NCBI GenBank assembly: GCA_013388565.1
Contig: JACAEZ010000116.1
Span: 1-12,282, forward strand
Length of the DNA: 12,282 nucleotides
Source of the DNA: Campylobacterales bacterium
Lineage (GTDB): Bacteria > Campylobacterota > Campylobacteria > Campylobacterales > JACAEZ01
Direction of reading: 5' to 3'
Both the position numbers and the translations under genes were made by a program. Under the pieces are notes generated by a model that made no database searches, was not told the origin of the DNA, and saw only the letters and a program-made list of their open reading frames with translations. Below are positions 1 to 7,703 of the stretch, piece by piece. Each line of letters starts with the position of its first letter. Within the stretch, counting starts at the first letter, position 1.

Positions 1-252
1 AAACAAGCTGAACATGAAGGGTTGCTTGATATATTTATCGATGCAGGTGCTGTTGTGAGCAATCCAACTTGTGGAGCATGTTTAGGCGGATATATGGGCA
101 TTTTAGGTGATAATGAAGTTTGTATCGCTACTACAAATAGAAATTTTGTCGGCAGAATGGGTGCTAGAACTTCAAAGGTATTTTTAGCTTCATCAGCCGT
201 TGCAGCAGTTAGTGCGATAAGTGGCAAAATTTCAGACCCAAGAGATATTTAA
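1..252 (+). CDS. leuC: 3-isopropylmalate dehydratase large subunit, C-terminal part (5' truncated by window edge)
   Basis: LeuC with LeuD isomerises 2-isopropylmalate to 3-isopropylmalate in leucine synthesis, using a [4Fe-4S] cluster in the cytoplasm. The reading frame is open from base 1 and ends at TAA 250-252, giving the last 83 residues. Two of the three cluster cysteines are visible in [13 protein letters not shown] (bases 61-99); the third would lie upstream of the window. [11 protein letters not shown] (bases 133-165) and the following [16 protein letters not shown] stretch are typical of the end of LeuC and separate it from aconitase. A TTG at 22 could begin an ORF, but the frame continues to the left with LeuC-like residues, so this is a truncated gene and not a small one. 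mobA follows after 5 bases. leuD is not the next gene, unlike in many bacteria. Confidence 0.93.
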   Translation, partial: KQAEHEGLLDIFIDAGAVVSNPTCGACLGGYMGILGDNEVCIATTNRNFVGRMGARTSKVFLASSAVAAVSAISGKISDPRDI

Positions 253-257
253 TCTTC

Positions 258-827
258 ATGATTGATTTTCATTGTGTTATTGTAGCTGGTGGTAAAAGCT
301 CACGAATGGGTGAAGATAAATCTTTACTTCCATTTGGTGAGTTTAACTCACTAGCAGAGTTTCAGCACAATAGACTTTCAAAAATTTTTCAAAAAGTCTC
401 TATCTCTTCAAAAAATAATAAATTTGATTTTGAGTGTGAAGTGATAGAAGATTTGAAAGATTTTGATGAATTTTCACCAATGGTTGCGATATATTCGATA
501 TTTGAGAGTCTCAAAAGTGATGCTTTTTTAATCAGTGTTGATACTCCATTTGTTGATGAGGATATAATTTATAAACTTTTTGAAAACTTTAAAAGTGATG
601 TGAGTGTCGCTAAAACAGATAGACTTCACCCACTTTGCGGATTTTATAAAAAGAGTATTCATGATAAGATAAAAGAGTGTCTGAAAAATGATATTCATAA
701 ACTAAACTTTTTATTAAAACAACTCAAATGCGATGTTTTAGATTTTAGTGAAGATGAGAGATTTTTGAATTTGAACTATAAAGATGAGTATGAAAAAGCA
801 AAAAAAATATTAATGGAAAAAAGATGA
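258..827 (+). CDS. mobA: Molybdenum cofactor guanylyltransferase
   Basis: MobA transfers GMP from GTP to molybdopterin cofactor, making the guanine dinucleotide form used by DMSO-reductase-family enzymes such as nitrate reductase and formate dehydrogenase. The 189-residue protein opens with the nucleotidyltransferase loop AGGKSSRMGEDKSLLPFG (residues 10-27), the family signature GGxSxRMGxDK. SVDTPFV (93-99) replaces the usual CDxPF metal-binding segment and keeps the Asp. HPLCGFY (124-130) and FLNLNYKDEY (169-178) match the conserved C-terminal half. Length is normal for the family. ATG 258 lies 5 bases after leuC, with no clear Shine-Dalgarno, so translational coupling is likely. Its TGA overlaps the next start in ATGA. 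CTP-using relatives such as MocA share the first motif, so exact nucleotide specificity is inferred. Confidence 0.88.
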   Translation: MIDFHCVIVAGGKSSRMGEDKSLLPFGEFNSLAEFQHNRLSKIFQKVSISSKNNKFDFECEVIEDLKDFDEFSPMVAIYSIFESLKSDAFLISVDTPFVDEDIIYKLFENFKSDVSVAKTDRLHPLCGFYKKSIHDKIKECLKNDIHKLNFLLKQLKCDVLDFSEDERFLNLNYKDEYEKAKKILMEKR

Positions 828-1138
828 GTATGTTTGAAAATGTATCTGTAATAAAAGAGGCAAATATCTATTTTGATGGTAAAGTTGTAAGTAGAACGGT
901 TGTTTTTAGTGATGGTTCTAAAAAAACTTTGGGTGTTATGCAAATTGGTGAGTATAAATTTGATACGGGCAAAAAAGAGATAATGGAGATTTTGAGTGGG
1001 TTGCTTGATGTGAAACTTCCAGATAGTGATGAGTGGATAGAGGTAAAAGGTGGGGAGAGTTTTCAAGTTCCTGCAAATTCTACATTTTACATGAATGTAA
1101 AAGTTGTAACTGATTATTGTTGTTCGTTTCTTGATTAA
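824..1138 (+). CDS. ppnP: Pyrimidine/purine nucleoside phosphorylase (YaiE/DUF1255 family)
   Basis: PpnP is a small cupin that phosphorolyses many nucleosides to free base and ribose-1-phosphate, a salvage role in the cytoplasm. The 104-residue protein aligns over its length with my memory of E. coli PpnP (94 residues): YFDGKVVSRTV near the start, then GVMQIGEYKFDTGKKEIMEI, SGLLDVKLPDSDEW, and GESFQVPANSTFYMNV. These blocks form the single cupin barrel. The start is either ATG 824, overlapping the mobA stop as ATGA, or ATG 830, two codons later. I chose 824 because the overlap favours coupling and GGA at 815-817 is a fair ribosome site. Expression is probably tied to leuC-mobA. The biochemical role is inferred from the family. 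Confidence 0.9.
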   Translation: MSMFENVSVIKEANIYFDGKVVSRTVVFSDGSKKTLGVMQIGEYKFDTGKKEIMEILSGLLDVKLPDSDEWIEVKGGESFQVPANSTFYMNVKVVTDYCCSFLD

Positions 1139-1158
1139 TTGATTTTATTTCCTTAAAT

Positions 1159-1164
1159 AGGAGG
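1159..1164 (+). promoter_or_regulatory. Strong Shine-Dalgarno of ppc
   Basis: AGGAGG sits 7 bases before ATG 1172 and fixes that start. It is the strongest ribosome site in the first half of the window; the mobA and rnr starts have none that I can see. This suggests ppc is translated independently of ppnP. I see no convincing promoter in the 33-base gap, so ppc may still be read from upstream. Confidence 0.8.
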
Positions 1165-1171
1165 TTTTGTA

Positions 1172-3850
1172 ATGGATAATAAAAATAGTTTTTTATCTAT
1201 ATTAGATGAAGGAACAAAGCTAAAAAAAGAGGTTAAATTTGCCCAAGAGGAGATTTTAACTCTAATAGATAAATTTTCACCAGATATAAAAGATGATTTT
1301 TTATCACTTCGAGAGATGTTTTTATTAAAAAGACAAGGCAACACTGTAGAGCTTGAAAATATAAAAATCGAGCCTCAAAAGATGAGTTCATTGATAAAAG
1401 CTTTCTCTTTATATCTAATCATGTTAAATGTTATTGAAGAGAGAGACCTTGCTAGTCGAAGTAATTTTAGCATTAAAGATGTAATTGATGAGTTAATTGT
1501 TGAAGGCTTTGATATAGAAGATATTAAAACAACTTTAAAAGAGATAGAGTTCAATCCTGTTTTTACAGCACATCCAACAGAGTCCAGAAGACGAACATTT
1601 TTGGAAGCTCATCATGAATTAAGTAGTGATTTAAAAGAGATATTTGACAATGATAATGAGTATGCAAAAAATCATTTAAGATATAGATTGTCACTTCTTT
1701 GGCAAAGTGATTTGATTAGAAAAGAGAAAATTGAGGTACTTTTTGAACTTGACAATTTACTTTATATTGTTGAAAGCTCCATGTTATCGACACTTGTAAA
1801 ATTTTCTCAAGAAATTGAGAGTGTTGTTGGTGAACTTGATGATAGTATTGTAAAGCTTGGTAGCTGGATTGGTGGTGATAGAGATGGCAATCCTTATGTG
1901 ACAAATGATGTCATGACAAAAGCTATGAAAACACAGCATAATGCGATAATTAATCTTTATATTTCAAAATTAGATAGACTTCTTAGAGAACTTTCTATTA
2001 GTTCAAATCATACAAAACCTTCAAGATATTTACTAAAATCAATAGATAGTGAGATTGAATTTGTACAAAATCCAAATATTTATCTATTTCAAAATGAACC
2101 ATTTAGATTAAAGTTAGCCATCATGAAAGAAAAACTTGAAAATAGAATACTTAATCTAAACAGTCCAAACAAAGTAGAGTTTGCATATAAAAAGCCTAAT
2201 GAATTAATAGCTGATATTGATTTATTGATAGATTCGTTAGATAAAGAGAGTAGTTATGGGCTGAAAAAGATTAGAAATTTGGTTTTAATAGGTGGATTTC
2301 ATCTACTGAAAATGGATTTTAGAGAGCATAAAGATACTTTAAAATGTGCTATAACAGAAGTTTTTTCATATCTTGGATACTCTGATAGTGATTTTTTAAC
2401 TTTACCAAAAAATAAGCAAACAGAGATAATCAATAAAGCCCTCTCAAAACCAAAAATAGAGTTGCAAAAACTACTTGGAAAATTGACAAGCGATACAGAG
2501 CGATTTGTGGAGGCATTTATAAAAATCGAGTGGGCAAAAGATAACATCTCAAAAACTATTATTGATAGTTTTATAATTTCCATGACAGAAGATGCAAACG
2601 ACCTTTTGATGGTGCTTTGGTTTGCAAAACAAGCAAACCTTTGGCAAAGGGGTAAAAAGGCAAAAATATCGATAACTCCGCTATTTGAGACGATTGATGA
2701 CTTGAAAAAATGTCCGCAAATCATGAAAGAGTTGTTTGGAAATTCACACTATCATGCATATCTAAAAGATAGAGAGTTTAATCAAGAGGTCATGATAGGC
2801 TATTCAGACTCTAGTAAAGATGGTGGGATATTTGCCTCAAATTTCAACCTAAATAGAGCGATTAATTCACTGATGGATTTGGAAAAAGAGTTGAATGTGA
2901 AATTTTTACTGTTTCATGGAAGAGGTGGAAGTGTCTCACGAGGAGGATTACCAACTCATCATGCAATCATGGCAAGTCCTGCAAAAAGTGTAGATGGCTT
3001 TTTGAAAGTAACGGAACAAGGTGAAGTGATAAGTAGTAAATATCTAAATAAGTCACTAAGCTATTATAACATCGCTCAAACGGTATCTGCTTTACTGAAA
3101 AAATCGATTTATGATAAGTTTGATATAAGAATAGATTGTGGAAAAGATGATAGTTTTGTATCACTGATGCAGTGTGTAAGTGATAACTCATATAAAGCTT
3201 ACAGAACTCTTGTATATGAGACAGATGGTTTTATTGATTACTTTAAAGATGTAACTCCTATACAATTTATTGGGCATTTGAATATAGGTTCAAGACCTAG
3301 TAAGCGAAAAAAAAGTGATAAAATCGAAGATTTAAGAGCAATTCCGTGGGTGTTTGCATGGACACAAAATAGAAGTATTATTCCTGCTTGGTATGGTGTT
3401 GGGAGTGGCATTGAAGCTTGTGAGAGGGAGTATGGGATAGAGATGATTATTGATTGTTACAACAAATGTCCATTTTTTCAAACAACAGTTGATAATGTCT
3501 CCATGAGCTTATTAAAAGTGGATTTGAAAATAGCCCAAATGTACAATCAATTTTCTAAAGATAAGGAAAAAAAAGATATAATTTGGGAAATGATATTAGC
3601 TGAATATGAAAAAACAAAGAGATATTTGTTACTTATTCGACAAGAGACAATTTTATTGGAAAAAGAGAAAAGTTTAAGGCAGTCTATATTACTTAGAGAG
3701 CCTTATTTAACTGCTTTGAATATTTTTCAAATAGAGCTTATTAAAAAATACAATAATGCTAAATTTGAAAATATAAACAAAGAGCAAATCATAGATAAAA
3801 TAACATCTACGATTGTAGGTATTGCACAAGGTATGAGAAATACAGGTTGA
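1172..3850 (+). CDS. ppc: Phosphoenolpyruvate carboxylase
   Basis: PEP carboxylase adds bicarbonate to phosphoenolpyruvate to give oxaloacetate and phosphate, refilling the TCA cycle (in many Campylobacterota the reductive TCA cycle). The 892-residue protein is full length (E. coli 883). Signatures in order: FTAHPTESRRRT (131-142) with catalytic His134; GSWIGGDRDGNP (230-241); MIGYSDSSKDGG (541-552); FHGRGGSVSRGG (581-592) with the active-site arginines; VTEQGEVISSKY (613-624); NIGSRPSKRK (704-713); LRAIPWVFAWTQNR (721-734); and the C-terminal GMRNTG. Residues equivalent to the E. coli aspartate-inhibition site appear kept (Arg590, Lys782, Arg842, Asn890), so feedback inhibition by aspartate is expected, though this rests on alignment by eye. 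AGGAGG 7 bases upstream supports ATG 1172. The HDOD gene follows after 17 bases. Confidence 0.97.
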   Translation: MDNKNSFLSILDEGTKLKKEVKFAQEEILTLIDKFSPDIKDDFLSLREMFLLKRQGNTVELENIKIEPQKMSSLIKAFSLYLIMLNVIEERDLASRSNFSIKDVIDELIVEGFDIEDIKTTLKEIEFNPVFTAHPTESRRRTFLEAHHELSSDLKEIFDNDNEYAKNHLRYRLSLLWQSDLIRKEKIEVLFELDNLLYIVESSMLSTLVKFSQEIESVVGELDDSIVKLGSWIGGDRDGNPYVTNDVMTKAMKTQHNAIINLYISKLDRLLRELSISSNHTKPSRYLLKSIDSEIEFVQNPNIYLFQNEPFRLKLAIMKEKLENRILNLNSPNKVEFAYKKPNELIADIDLLIDSLDKESSYGLKKIRNLVLIGGFHLLKMDFREHKDTLKCAITEVFSYLGYSDSDFLTLPKNKQTEIINKALSKPKIELQKLLGKLTSDTERFVEAFIKIEWAKDNISKTIIDSFIISMTEDANDLLMVLWFAKQANLWQRGKKAKISITPLFETIDDLKKCPQIMKELFGNSHYHAYLKDREFNQEVMIGYSDSSKDGGIFASNFNLNRAINSLMDLEKELNVKFLLFHGRGGSVSRGGLPTHHAIMASPAKSVDGFLKVTEQGEVISSKYLNKSLSYYNIAQTVSALLKKSIYDKFDIRIDCGKDDSFVSLMQCVSDNSYKAYRTLVYETDGFIDYFKDVTPIQFIGHLNIGSRPSKRKKSDKIEDLRAIPWVFAWTQNRSIIPAWYGVGSGIEACEREYGIEMIIDCYNKCPFFQTTVDNVSMSLLKVDLKIAQMYNQFSKDKEKKDIIWEMILAEYEKTKRYLLLIRQETILLEKEKSLRQSILLREPYLTALNIFQIELIKKYNNAKFENINKEQIIDKITSTIVGIAQGMRNTG

Positions 3851-3867
3851 TATAAAAGGACTTAAAA

Positions 3868-4680
3868 ATGAATGAGGCTATAACAAAAAAAATAAAAGCA
3901 TTACCACCATTGCCAGAGTCTGTTACAAAAATACAAGCTATTTGTAATAATCCAGATTCTAGTATAAGTGATTTGATAAAAGTTGTCGAAAAAGACCCAC
4001 TATTAACTGCTAATTTATTAAAAGCAGCAAATTCACCACTTTATGGATTTAGTAAAGAGATAAAAAATATTCAACAAGCAGTTTCACTTTTTGGAATGGC
4101 TACTGTTAAAGGTTTTGCTATAGCAAATGCTGTTAGAAGCAGTTTTAAGATAGATTTAACACCTTATCATTTAACAAAAGAGAATTTTTTAAAAATATCT
4201 GAACTGCAAAACTCACTAGCTATAAATTGGGTATCAAAAATTGATAGAAAAATGTTAGATGTGTTAGCAACTGCATCATTTTTGATAGAGATTGGAAAAG
4301 TTGTTGTCTCTGAATTTGTTAAACAACTTGGCAAAGCTGATGAGTTTGCGGATAAAATTGGTAAATCAATATCATTAGATGATATTTCAAAAATAGAAAA
4401 AGAGTATATTGAAGTAAGTAGTGAAGAGGTTGCTGCTGAAATATTTGAACATTGGAATTTTGAAGCTGATATGGTGGACACCATGAAGTATATGAATAAT
4501 CCTTTTGAATGTGAAGATAAAGATATTCAAAAATATGCTTTAGTTTTATTTATAGTAAAATCATGTGTAAATATAAAAAGTCAGTTAAATCCAGAAAGCA
4601 TAGATGAAACACTTAAAATAATAGATGATAATGGTTTTGATAAACTAAAATTTTTAGAAGCTATACAAAAAGTTAAATAG
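3868..4680 (+). CDS. HDOD-domain protein, probably a non-catalytic signalling protein
   Basis: HDOD domains are relatives of HD phosphohydrolases that usually lack catalysis and act as output or scaffold modules in signalling, motility or c-di-GMP pathways; this protein's target is unknown. The 270-residue protein is essentially one HDOD domain. LPPLPESVTKIQAICNNPD (12-30) is the canonical opening, followed by VVEKDPLLTANLLKAANSPLYG (39-60) and IKNIQQAVSLFGMATVKG (65-82). Where catalytic HD proteins have HDIGK, this has IEIGK (140-144), so the metal-binding His-Asp pair is gone. SSEEVAAEIFEHW (184-196) corresponds to the late helix that usually starts with His. There is no signal peptide, membrane segment or partner domain. 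AAAGGA at 3855-3860, 7 bases before the ATG, supports the start. It lies between ppc and rnr on one transcript. Confidence 0.85.
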   Translation: MNEAITKKIKALPPLPESVTKIQAICNNPDSSISDLIKVVEKDPLLTANLLKAANSPLYGFSKEIKNIQQAVSLFGMATVKGFAIANAVRSSFKIDLTPYHLTKENFLKISELQNSLAINWVSKIDRKMLDVLATASFLIEIGKVVVSEFVKQLGKADEFADKIGKSISLDDISKIEKEYIEVSSEEVAAEIFEHWNFEADMVDTMKYMNNPFECEDKDIQKYALVLFIVKSCVNIKSQLNPESIDETLKIIDDNGFDKLKFLEAIQKVK

Positions 4681-4688
4681 TATCTCTC

Positions 4689-6656
4689 ATGGATGAACTA
4701 TTTTTAAATCTTTTAAAGGGTGTTAGAGAAAAGGATATTCCTAGAAAAGATGTATCTGTTATAAGTGAACTAAAAAAAAATAATATTATCAAAATAAAAA
4801 ATAAAGATATATATGTAATAGATAGTGCAAAGTATAAAATAGGTACTCTTGATGTTAGTAGGAATGGTATAGGATTTTTATCTGTAATTGGTGAAAAATC
4901 GAAAGATTTACTAATCGAAAGTTATGATTTAAATGGTGCAAGTCGTGGGGATATGGTTATTGCAAAAAGAGTATATAACAAAAAAAGCTCCAGACCTGCT
5001 GCTAAAGTTGTATTTATAGTTAAAAGAGCATATGAGTATAGTGTATGCTTAGTTCAAAAAGATGAAAAACATAGAGTATCTGTAATAAATATGAAAACAG
5101 GAGTTCCTGTTGAAGTGACTGCAACTACAAAATCTCTCAAACAACTTCCAAACAATACTGTTTTAAAAGTCAAAAATGATGCTTTTATCATTGAAGAGGT
5201 GCTTGGAGTTTTAGATGACCCTATGGTTGATGAAAAAATCTCTTTGGCTCTATTTAACAAAAATGATACTTTTTCAACTGAATGCGAAACACAAGCATTA
5301 AGTTATGGAAAAAGTATTGATAAATCGATGTATCCAAATAGAGTAGATTTGACAAATTTAGATTTTTGTACAATTGACCCAGTAGATGCTAAAGATTTTG
5401 ATGATGCAATATATCTTGATACAACTTCAAACACACTTTATGTTGCTATTGCTGATGTAAGTGAATATGTAACTCCTTACTCTCCAATAGATAAAGAGGC
5501 TAAAAATAGAGGTTTTTCAATCTATTTTCCACATCGTGCAATTCCAATGTTACCTAGAAACTTAAGTGAAAATATCTGCTCTCTTAAACCAAATGAAGAT
5601 AGATTGTCATTTGTATTTAAAATGGAATTAGATTTAAATTCGCTTGAAGTCAAAAGATATGAGTTGTTAAATTGTGTAATAAACTCTAAAAAAAGATATA
5701 ACTATGACCAAGTTGATCGCTTTTTAGAAAATGATTTTTCATCATGTGATGAGGTTGATAAAAAGATACTTTTATGGATGTTGCCACTCTTTGAACTTAC
5801 AAAAAAGATAAAAGCTAAACGGCTGGAAAATGGATTTGATTTTCATTCAGATGAGATAAGAATGATATTAGATGAAAATAACAATTTAGTAGCCACAAAA
5901 GCAGAAATTCAAACAAACTCTCATGCATTAATAGAAGATTGTATGCTTTTAGCAAATAAATGTTCTGCGAATATGGTTGGCAGTAATGGAATTTTTAGGG
6001 TTCATGAAGCACCAGATAGTGAAGATATAGATGAATTGTTAGATAATTTAGCTTCAATTGGAATTACTCCTAATGGGTATCATCATGATGTAAAATCAAT
6101 GATTAAAGCTATTCAACAAAGTGTAACACAAGAAGAGTTAAAAGTTCATGTTGATAAATTAATTATTAGAGCTCAACAACAAGCTAGATACTCTAACAAA
6201 AATGTTGGACATTTTGGACTTGGATTTGAAGAGTATAGCCATTTTACAAGCCCTATTAGAAGATATTCAGACCTTACACTTCATAGATTATTGAAAGCAA
6301 AAATAGCCCATGATGAAAAATTAAAACGATATTTACTTGAAAATATAGAATCGCTTTGCATGAAAATAAGTACTTTAGAGCGAGAAGCTCAAAAAGTTGA
6401 GTGGGATTTTCAAGATAGAAAACTTGCTAGATGGGCTATGCAAAATATTGGAAATAGGTTTAATGCAATTATCACCGATACAGAAAAAAATCCAATTGCT
6501 ATCATAAATGATACAATTATTGGAGCAAGAGTCTTTTTAAGACCACAAATATTAAATATGTTTACTTCAGTTGTTGTTGAAATTATTGATGTAAATTTAG
6601 CTAATGCCAAAATTTTTGGTGAAATAGTCCCTCAAATAAACGAGAATAGTGTATAA
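4689..6656 (+). CDS. rnr: Ribonuclease R (RNB-family 3'-5' exoribonuclease), short form
   Basis: RNase R degrades structured RNA from the 3' end in the cytoplasm. The 655-residue protein has an N-terminal cold-shock/OB region (IGTLDVSRNGIGFLSV, 51-66, and following strands) and the RNB catalytic domain from about 219. The motif IDPVDAKDFDDAI (229-241) carries the four metal-binding aspartates, Asp230, Asp236, Asp238 and Asp239. HALIEDCMLLAN (412-423) and HFTSPIRRYSDLTLHRLL (518-535) are further RNB hallmarks. The C-terminal 65 residues take the place of the S1 domain but lack recognisable S1 motifs and the lysine-rich tail of E. coli RNase R (813 residues); the length is near that of Helicobacter RNase R. 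ATG 4689 lies 8 bases after the HDOD gene with no visible Shine-Dalgarno, so coupling is likely. An A9 run occurs at 4772-4780. The stop overlaps holA by 8 bases. Confidence 0.93.
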   Translation: MDELFLNLLKGVREKDIPRKDVSVISELKKNNIIKIKNKDIYVIDSAKYKIGTLDVSRNGIGFLSVIGEKSKDLLIESYDLNGASRGDMVIAKRVYNKKSSRPAAKVVFIVKRAYEYSVCLVQKDEKHRVSVINMKTGVPVEVTATTKSLKQLPNNTVLKVKNDAFIIEEVLGVLDDPMVDEKISLALFNKNDTFSTECETQALSYGKSIDKSMYPNRVDLTNLDFCTIDPVDAKDFDDAIYLDTTSNTLYVAIADVSEYVTPYSPIDKEAKNRGFSIYFPHRAIPMLPRNLSENICSLKPNEDRLSFVFKMELDLNSLEVKRYELLNCVINSKKRYNYDQVDRFLENDFSSCDEVDKKILLWMLPLFELTKKIKAKRLENGFDFHSDEIRMILDENNNLVATKAEIQTNSHALIEDCMLLANKCSANMVGSNGIFRVHEAPDSEDIDELLDNLASIGITPNGYHHDVKSMIKAIQQSVTQEELKVHVDKLIIRAQQQARYSNKNVGHFGLGFEEYSHFTSPIRRYSDLTLHRLLKAKIAHDEKLKRYLLENIESLCMKISTLEREAQKVEWDFQDRKLARWAMQNIGNRFNAIITDTEKNPIAIINDTIIGARVFLRPQILNMFTSVVVEIIDVNLANAKIFGEIVPQINENSV

Positions 6657-7632
6657 AAAAGATTTAGATTTAATAATAAAAAATGGCTTTAAACATAAGT
6701 CATTTTTATTATATGGCGAAAGCGATTATTTCATAGATTTTTACTCTAAAAAAATATCTTCAAAAATCTCTCATGAAGCCCAAAAAATAATATATTCATA
6801 TGATGAATATGATTTTAAAAATATCAAAGAGCTTTTATCACAACCTTCACTATTTGGTGATATAAATATAGCTATTGTAAAAACAGATAAAAAAATAGCA
6901 AAAAAAGAGTTGGATTCTATAATAGAGTCTTGCTATAAAAACGAAAATAGTTACTTTTTATATGAACTTTATTCAAATGACCAAAAGATGGCAAAAGATA
7001 TATCAACATCTTTTACTACCTCTAAAAGTAGTGATTTTGTGCGATTTTTTAAGCCAACATACATGGAGATGGTCTCTATTTTAACAGAAATATCAAAAGA
7101 GCATAAAATAGATATAAATGAGTCTGTTATAAAACATCTATTAAATATACAAAATTTTGATTTATCTTTGTGTATAAATGAACTAAATAAATTTAAAATT
7201 TTTGATGAAGAGATTTCTATCAAGCTTGTCGATAAACTTGTATATTCATTGGGAAGTGTTGGAATTGATGATGTTATAAAACTCTTTTTTGAAAAAAAAG
7301 AGATAAAACCTCTACTTTTTTCACTTTTGGAAGAGGGTGAAGATGAGATACGAATAGTGACATATTTGGCAAATTTTACACAAATGTTGATACTATTTAG
7401 AATGTATATTAAGCTATATAATATGGTGGATTCTGCTCAAATACTTGGATATAAACTTCCTCAAAATATAGAAAATGAGAGAAAAACAATAGCTACAAAA
7501 TATAGCGAACAATCCATGTTAAATCTGCTCTCAAATTTGCTAGATTTAGAGCTAACATTAAAAAGTGTTACTGATATTGACAAATCTACAATACTTATAT
7601 CTTCATTAATTAAATTTCAAGCTTTTTTATAG
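6649..7632 (+). CDS. holA: DNA polymerase III subunit delta
   Basis: Delta is the clamp-loader subunit that opens the beta sliding clamp. The 327-residue protein has a normal length for HolA and a weakly conserved sequence, as usual for this family. FLLYGESDYFID (about 19-30) is the degenerate P-loop-like strand at the start of the AAA+ fold, followed by LLSQPSLFGDINIAIVK, which matches the delta pattern of a short helix, SLFG, then a hydrophobic strand. The C-terminal half is helical and holds the collar segment. The start is GTG 6649, inside the rnr stop region (8-base overlap). No ATG follows in frame nearby, so GTG is the best choice. Position before rpsF-ssb-rpsR and after rnr matches the order I recall from Helicobacter pylori, which raises confidence despite low sequence conservation. 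Confidence 0.85.
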   Translation: MYKKDLDLIIKNGFKHKSFLLYGESDYFIDFYSKKISSKISHEAQKIIYSYDEYDFKNIKELLSQPSLFGDINIAIVKTDKKIAKKELDSIIESCYKNENSYFLYELYSNDQKMAKDISTSFTTSKSSDFVRFFKPTYMEMVSILTEISKEHKIDINESVIKHLLNIQNFDLSLCINELNKFKIFDEEISIKLVDKLVYSLGSVGIDDVIKLFFEKKEIKPLLFSLLEEGEDEIRIVTYLANFTQMLILFRMYIKLYNMVDSAQILGYKLPQNIENERKTIATKYSEQSMLNLLSNLLDLELTLKSVTDIDKSTILISSLIKFQAFL

Positions 7633-7638
7633 TAAAAT
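7633..7638 (+). promoter_or_regulatory. Candidate promoter -10 box for rpsF-ssb-rpsR
   Basis: TAAAAT directly after the holA stop matches the -10 consensus at five of six positions and resembles the secG -10 box. No good -35 is present at the right distance, which is common in Campylobacterota, where AT-rich periodic sequence often replaces it. Transcription would begin near 7645, just where the leader hairpins start. Inferred from sequence only. Confidence 0.45.
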
Positions 7639-7645
7639 CCCGACC

Positions 7646-7680
7646 CAATCCTTGCCCTGCTGGTAAGTAAGGGCTAATTG
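7646..7680 (+). promoter_or_regulatory. Structured leader of rpsF with two alternative hairpins; possible S6:S18 autoregulatory site
   Basis: The 71-base gap before rpsF is unusually GC-rich for this window and can fold two ways. Form A pairs GCCCT (7654-7658) with AGGGC (7670-7674), enclosed by CAAT (7646-7649) with ATTG (7677-7680). Form B pairs CTTGCC (7651-7656) with GGTAAG (7662-7667), including one G-U pair, around a 5-base loop. The two share bases and exclude each other. In many bacteria an S6:S18 complex binds a leader RNA before rpsF to repress the operon, so that role is plausible here. I cannot confirm the conserved motif of that family by eye. Confidence 0.45.
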
Positions 7681-7703
7681 AAATATCCATAAGGAGAAAG
7701 TTT

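Noticed and set aside
776..1066. 96-residue leftward ORF opposite mobA/ppnP
   Set aside because: Low-complexity antisense of two well-supported genes.
2299..2724. 141-residue leftward ORF inside ppc
   Set aside because: It lies wholly opposite conserved PEP carboxylase sequence, has no ribosome site or recognisable domain, and reads as a shadow of an AT-rich gene.
4167..4484. 105-residue leftward ORF inside the HDOD gene
   Set aside because: Serine-rich antisense translation with no motif; the rightward frame is a clear HDOD protein.
7577..7582. Perfect TTGACA near the end of holA as a -35 box for rpsF
   Set aside because: No acceptable -10 lies 16-18 bases downstream; the nearest AT-rich hexamer is 13 bases away. 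It encodes Ile-Asp-Lys residues in holA.
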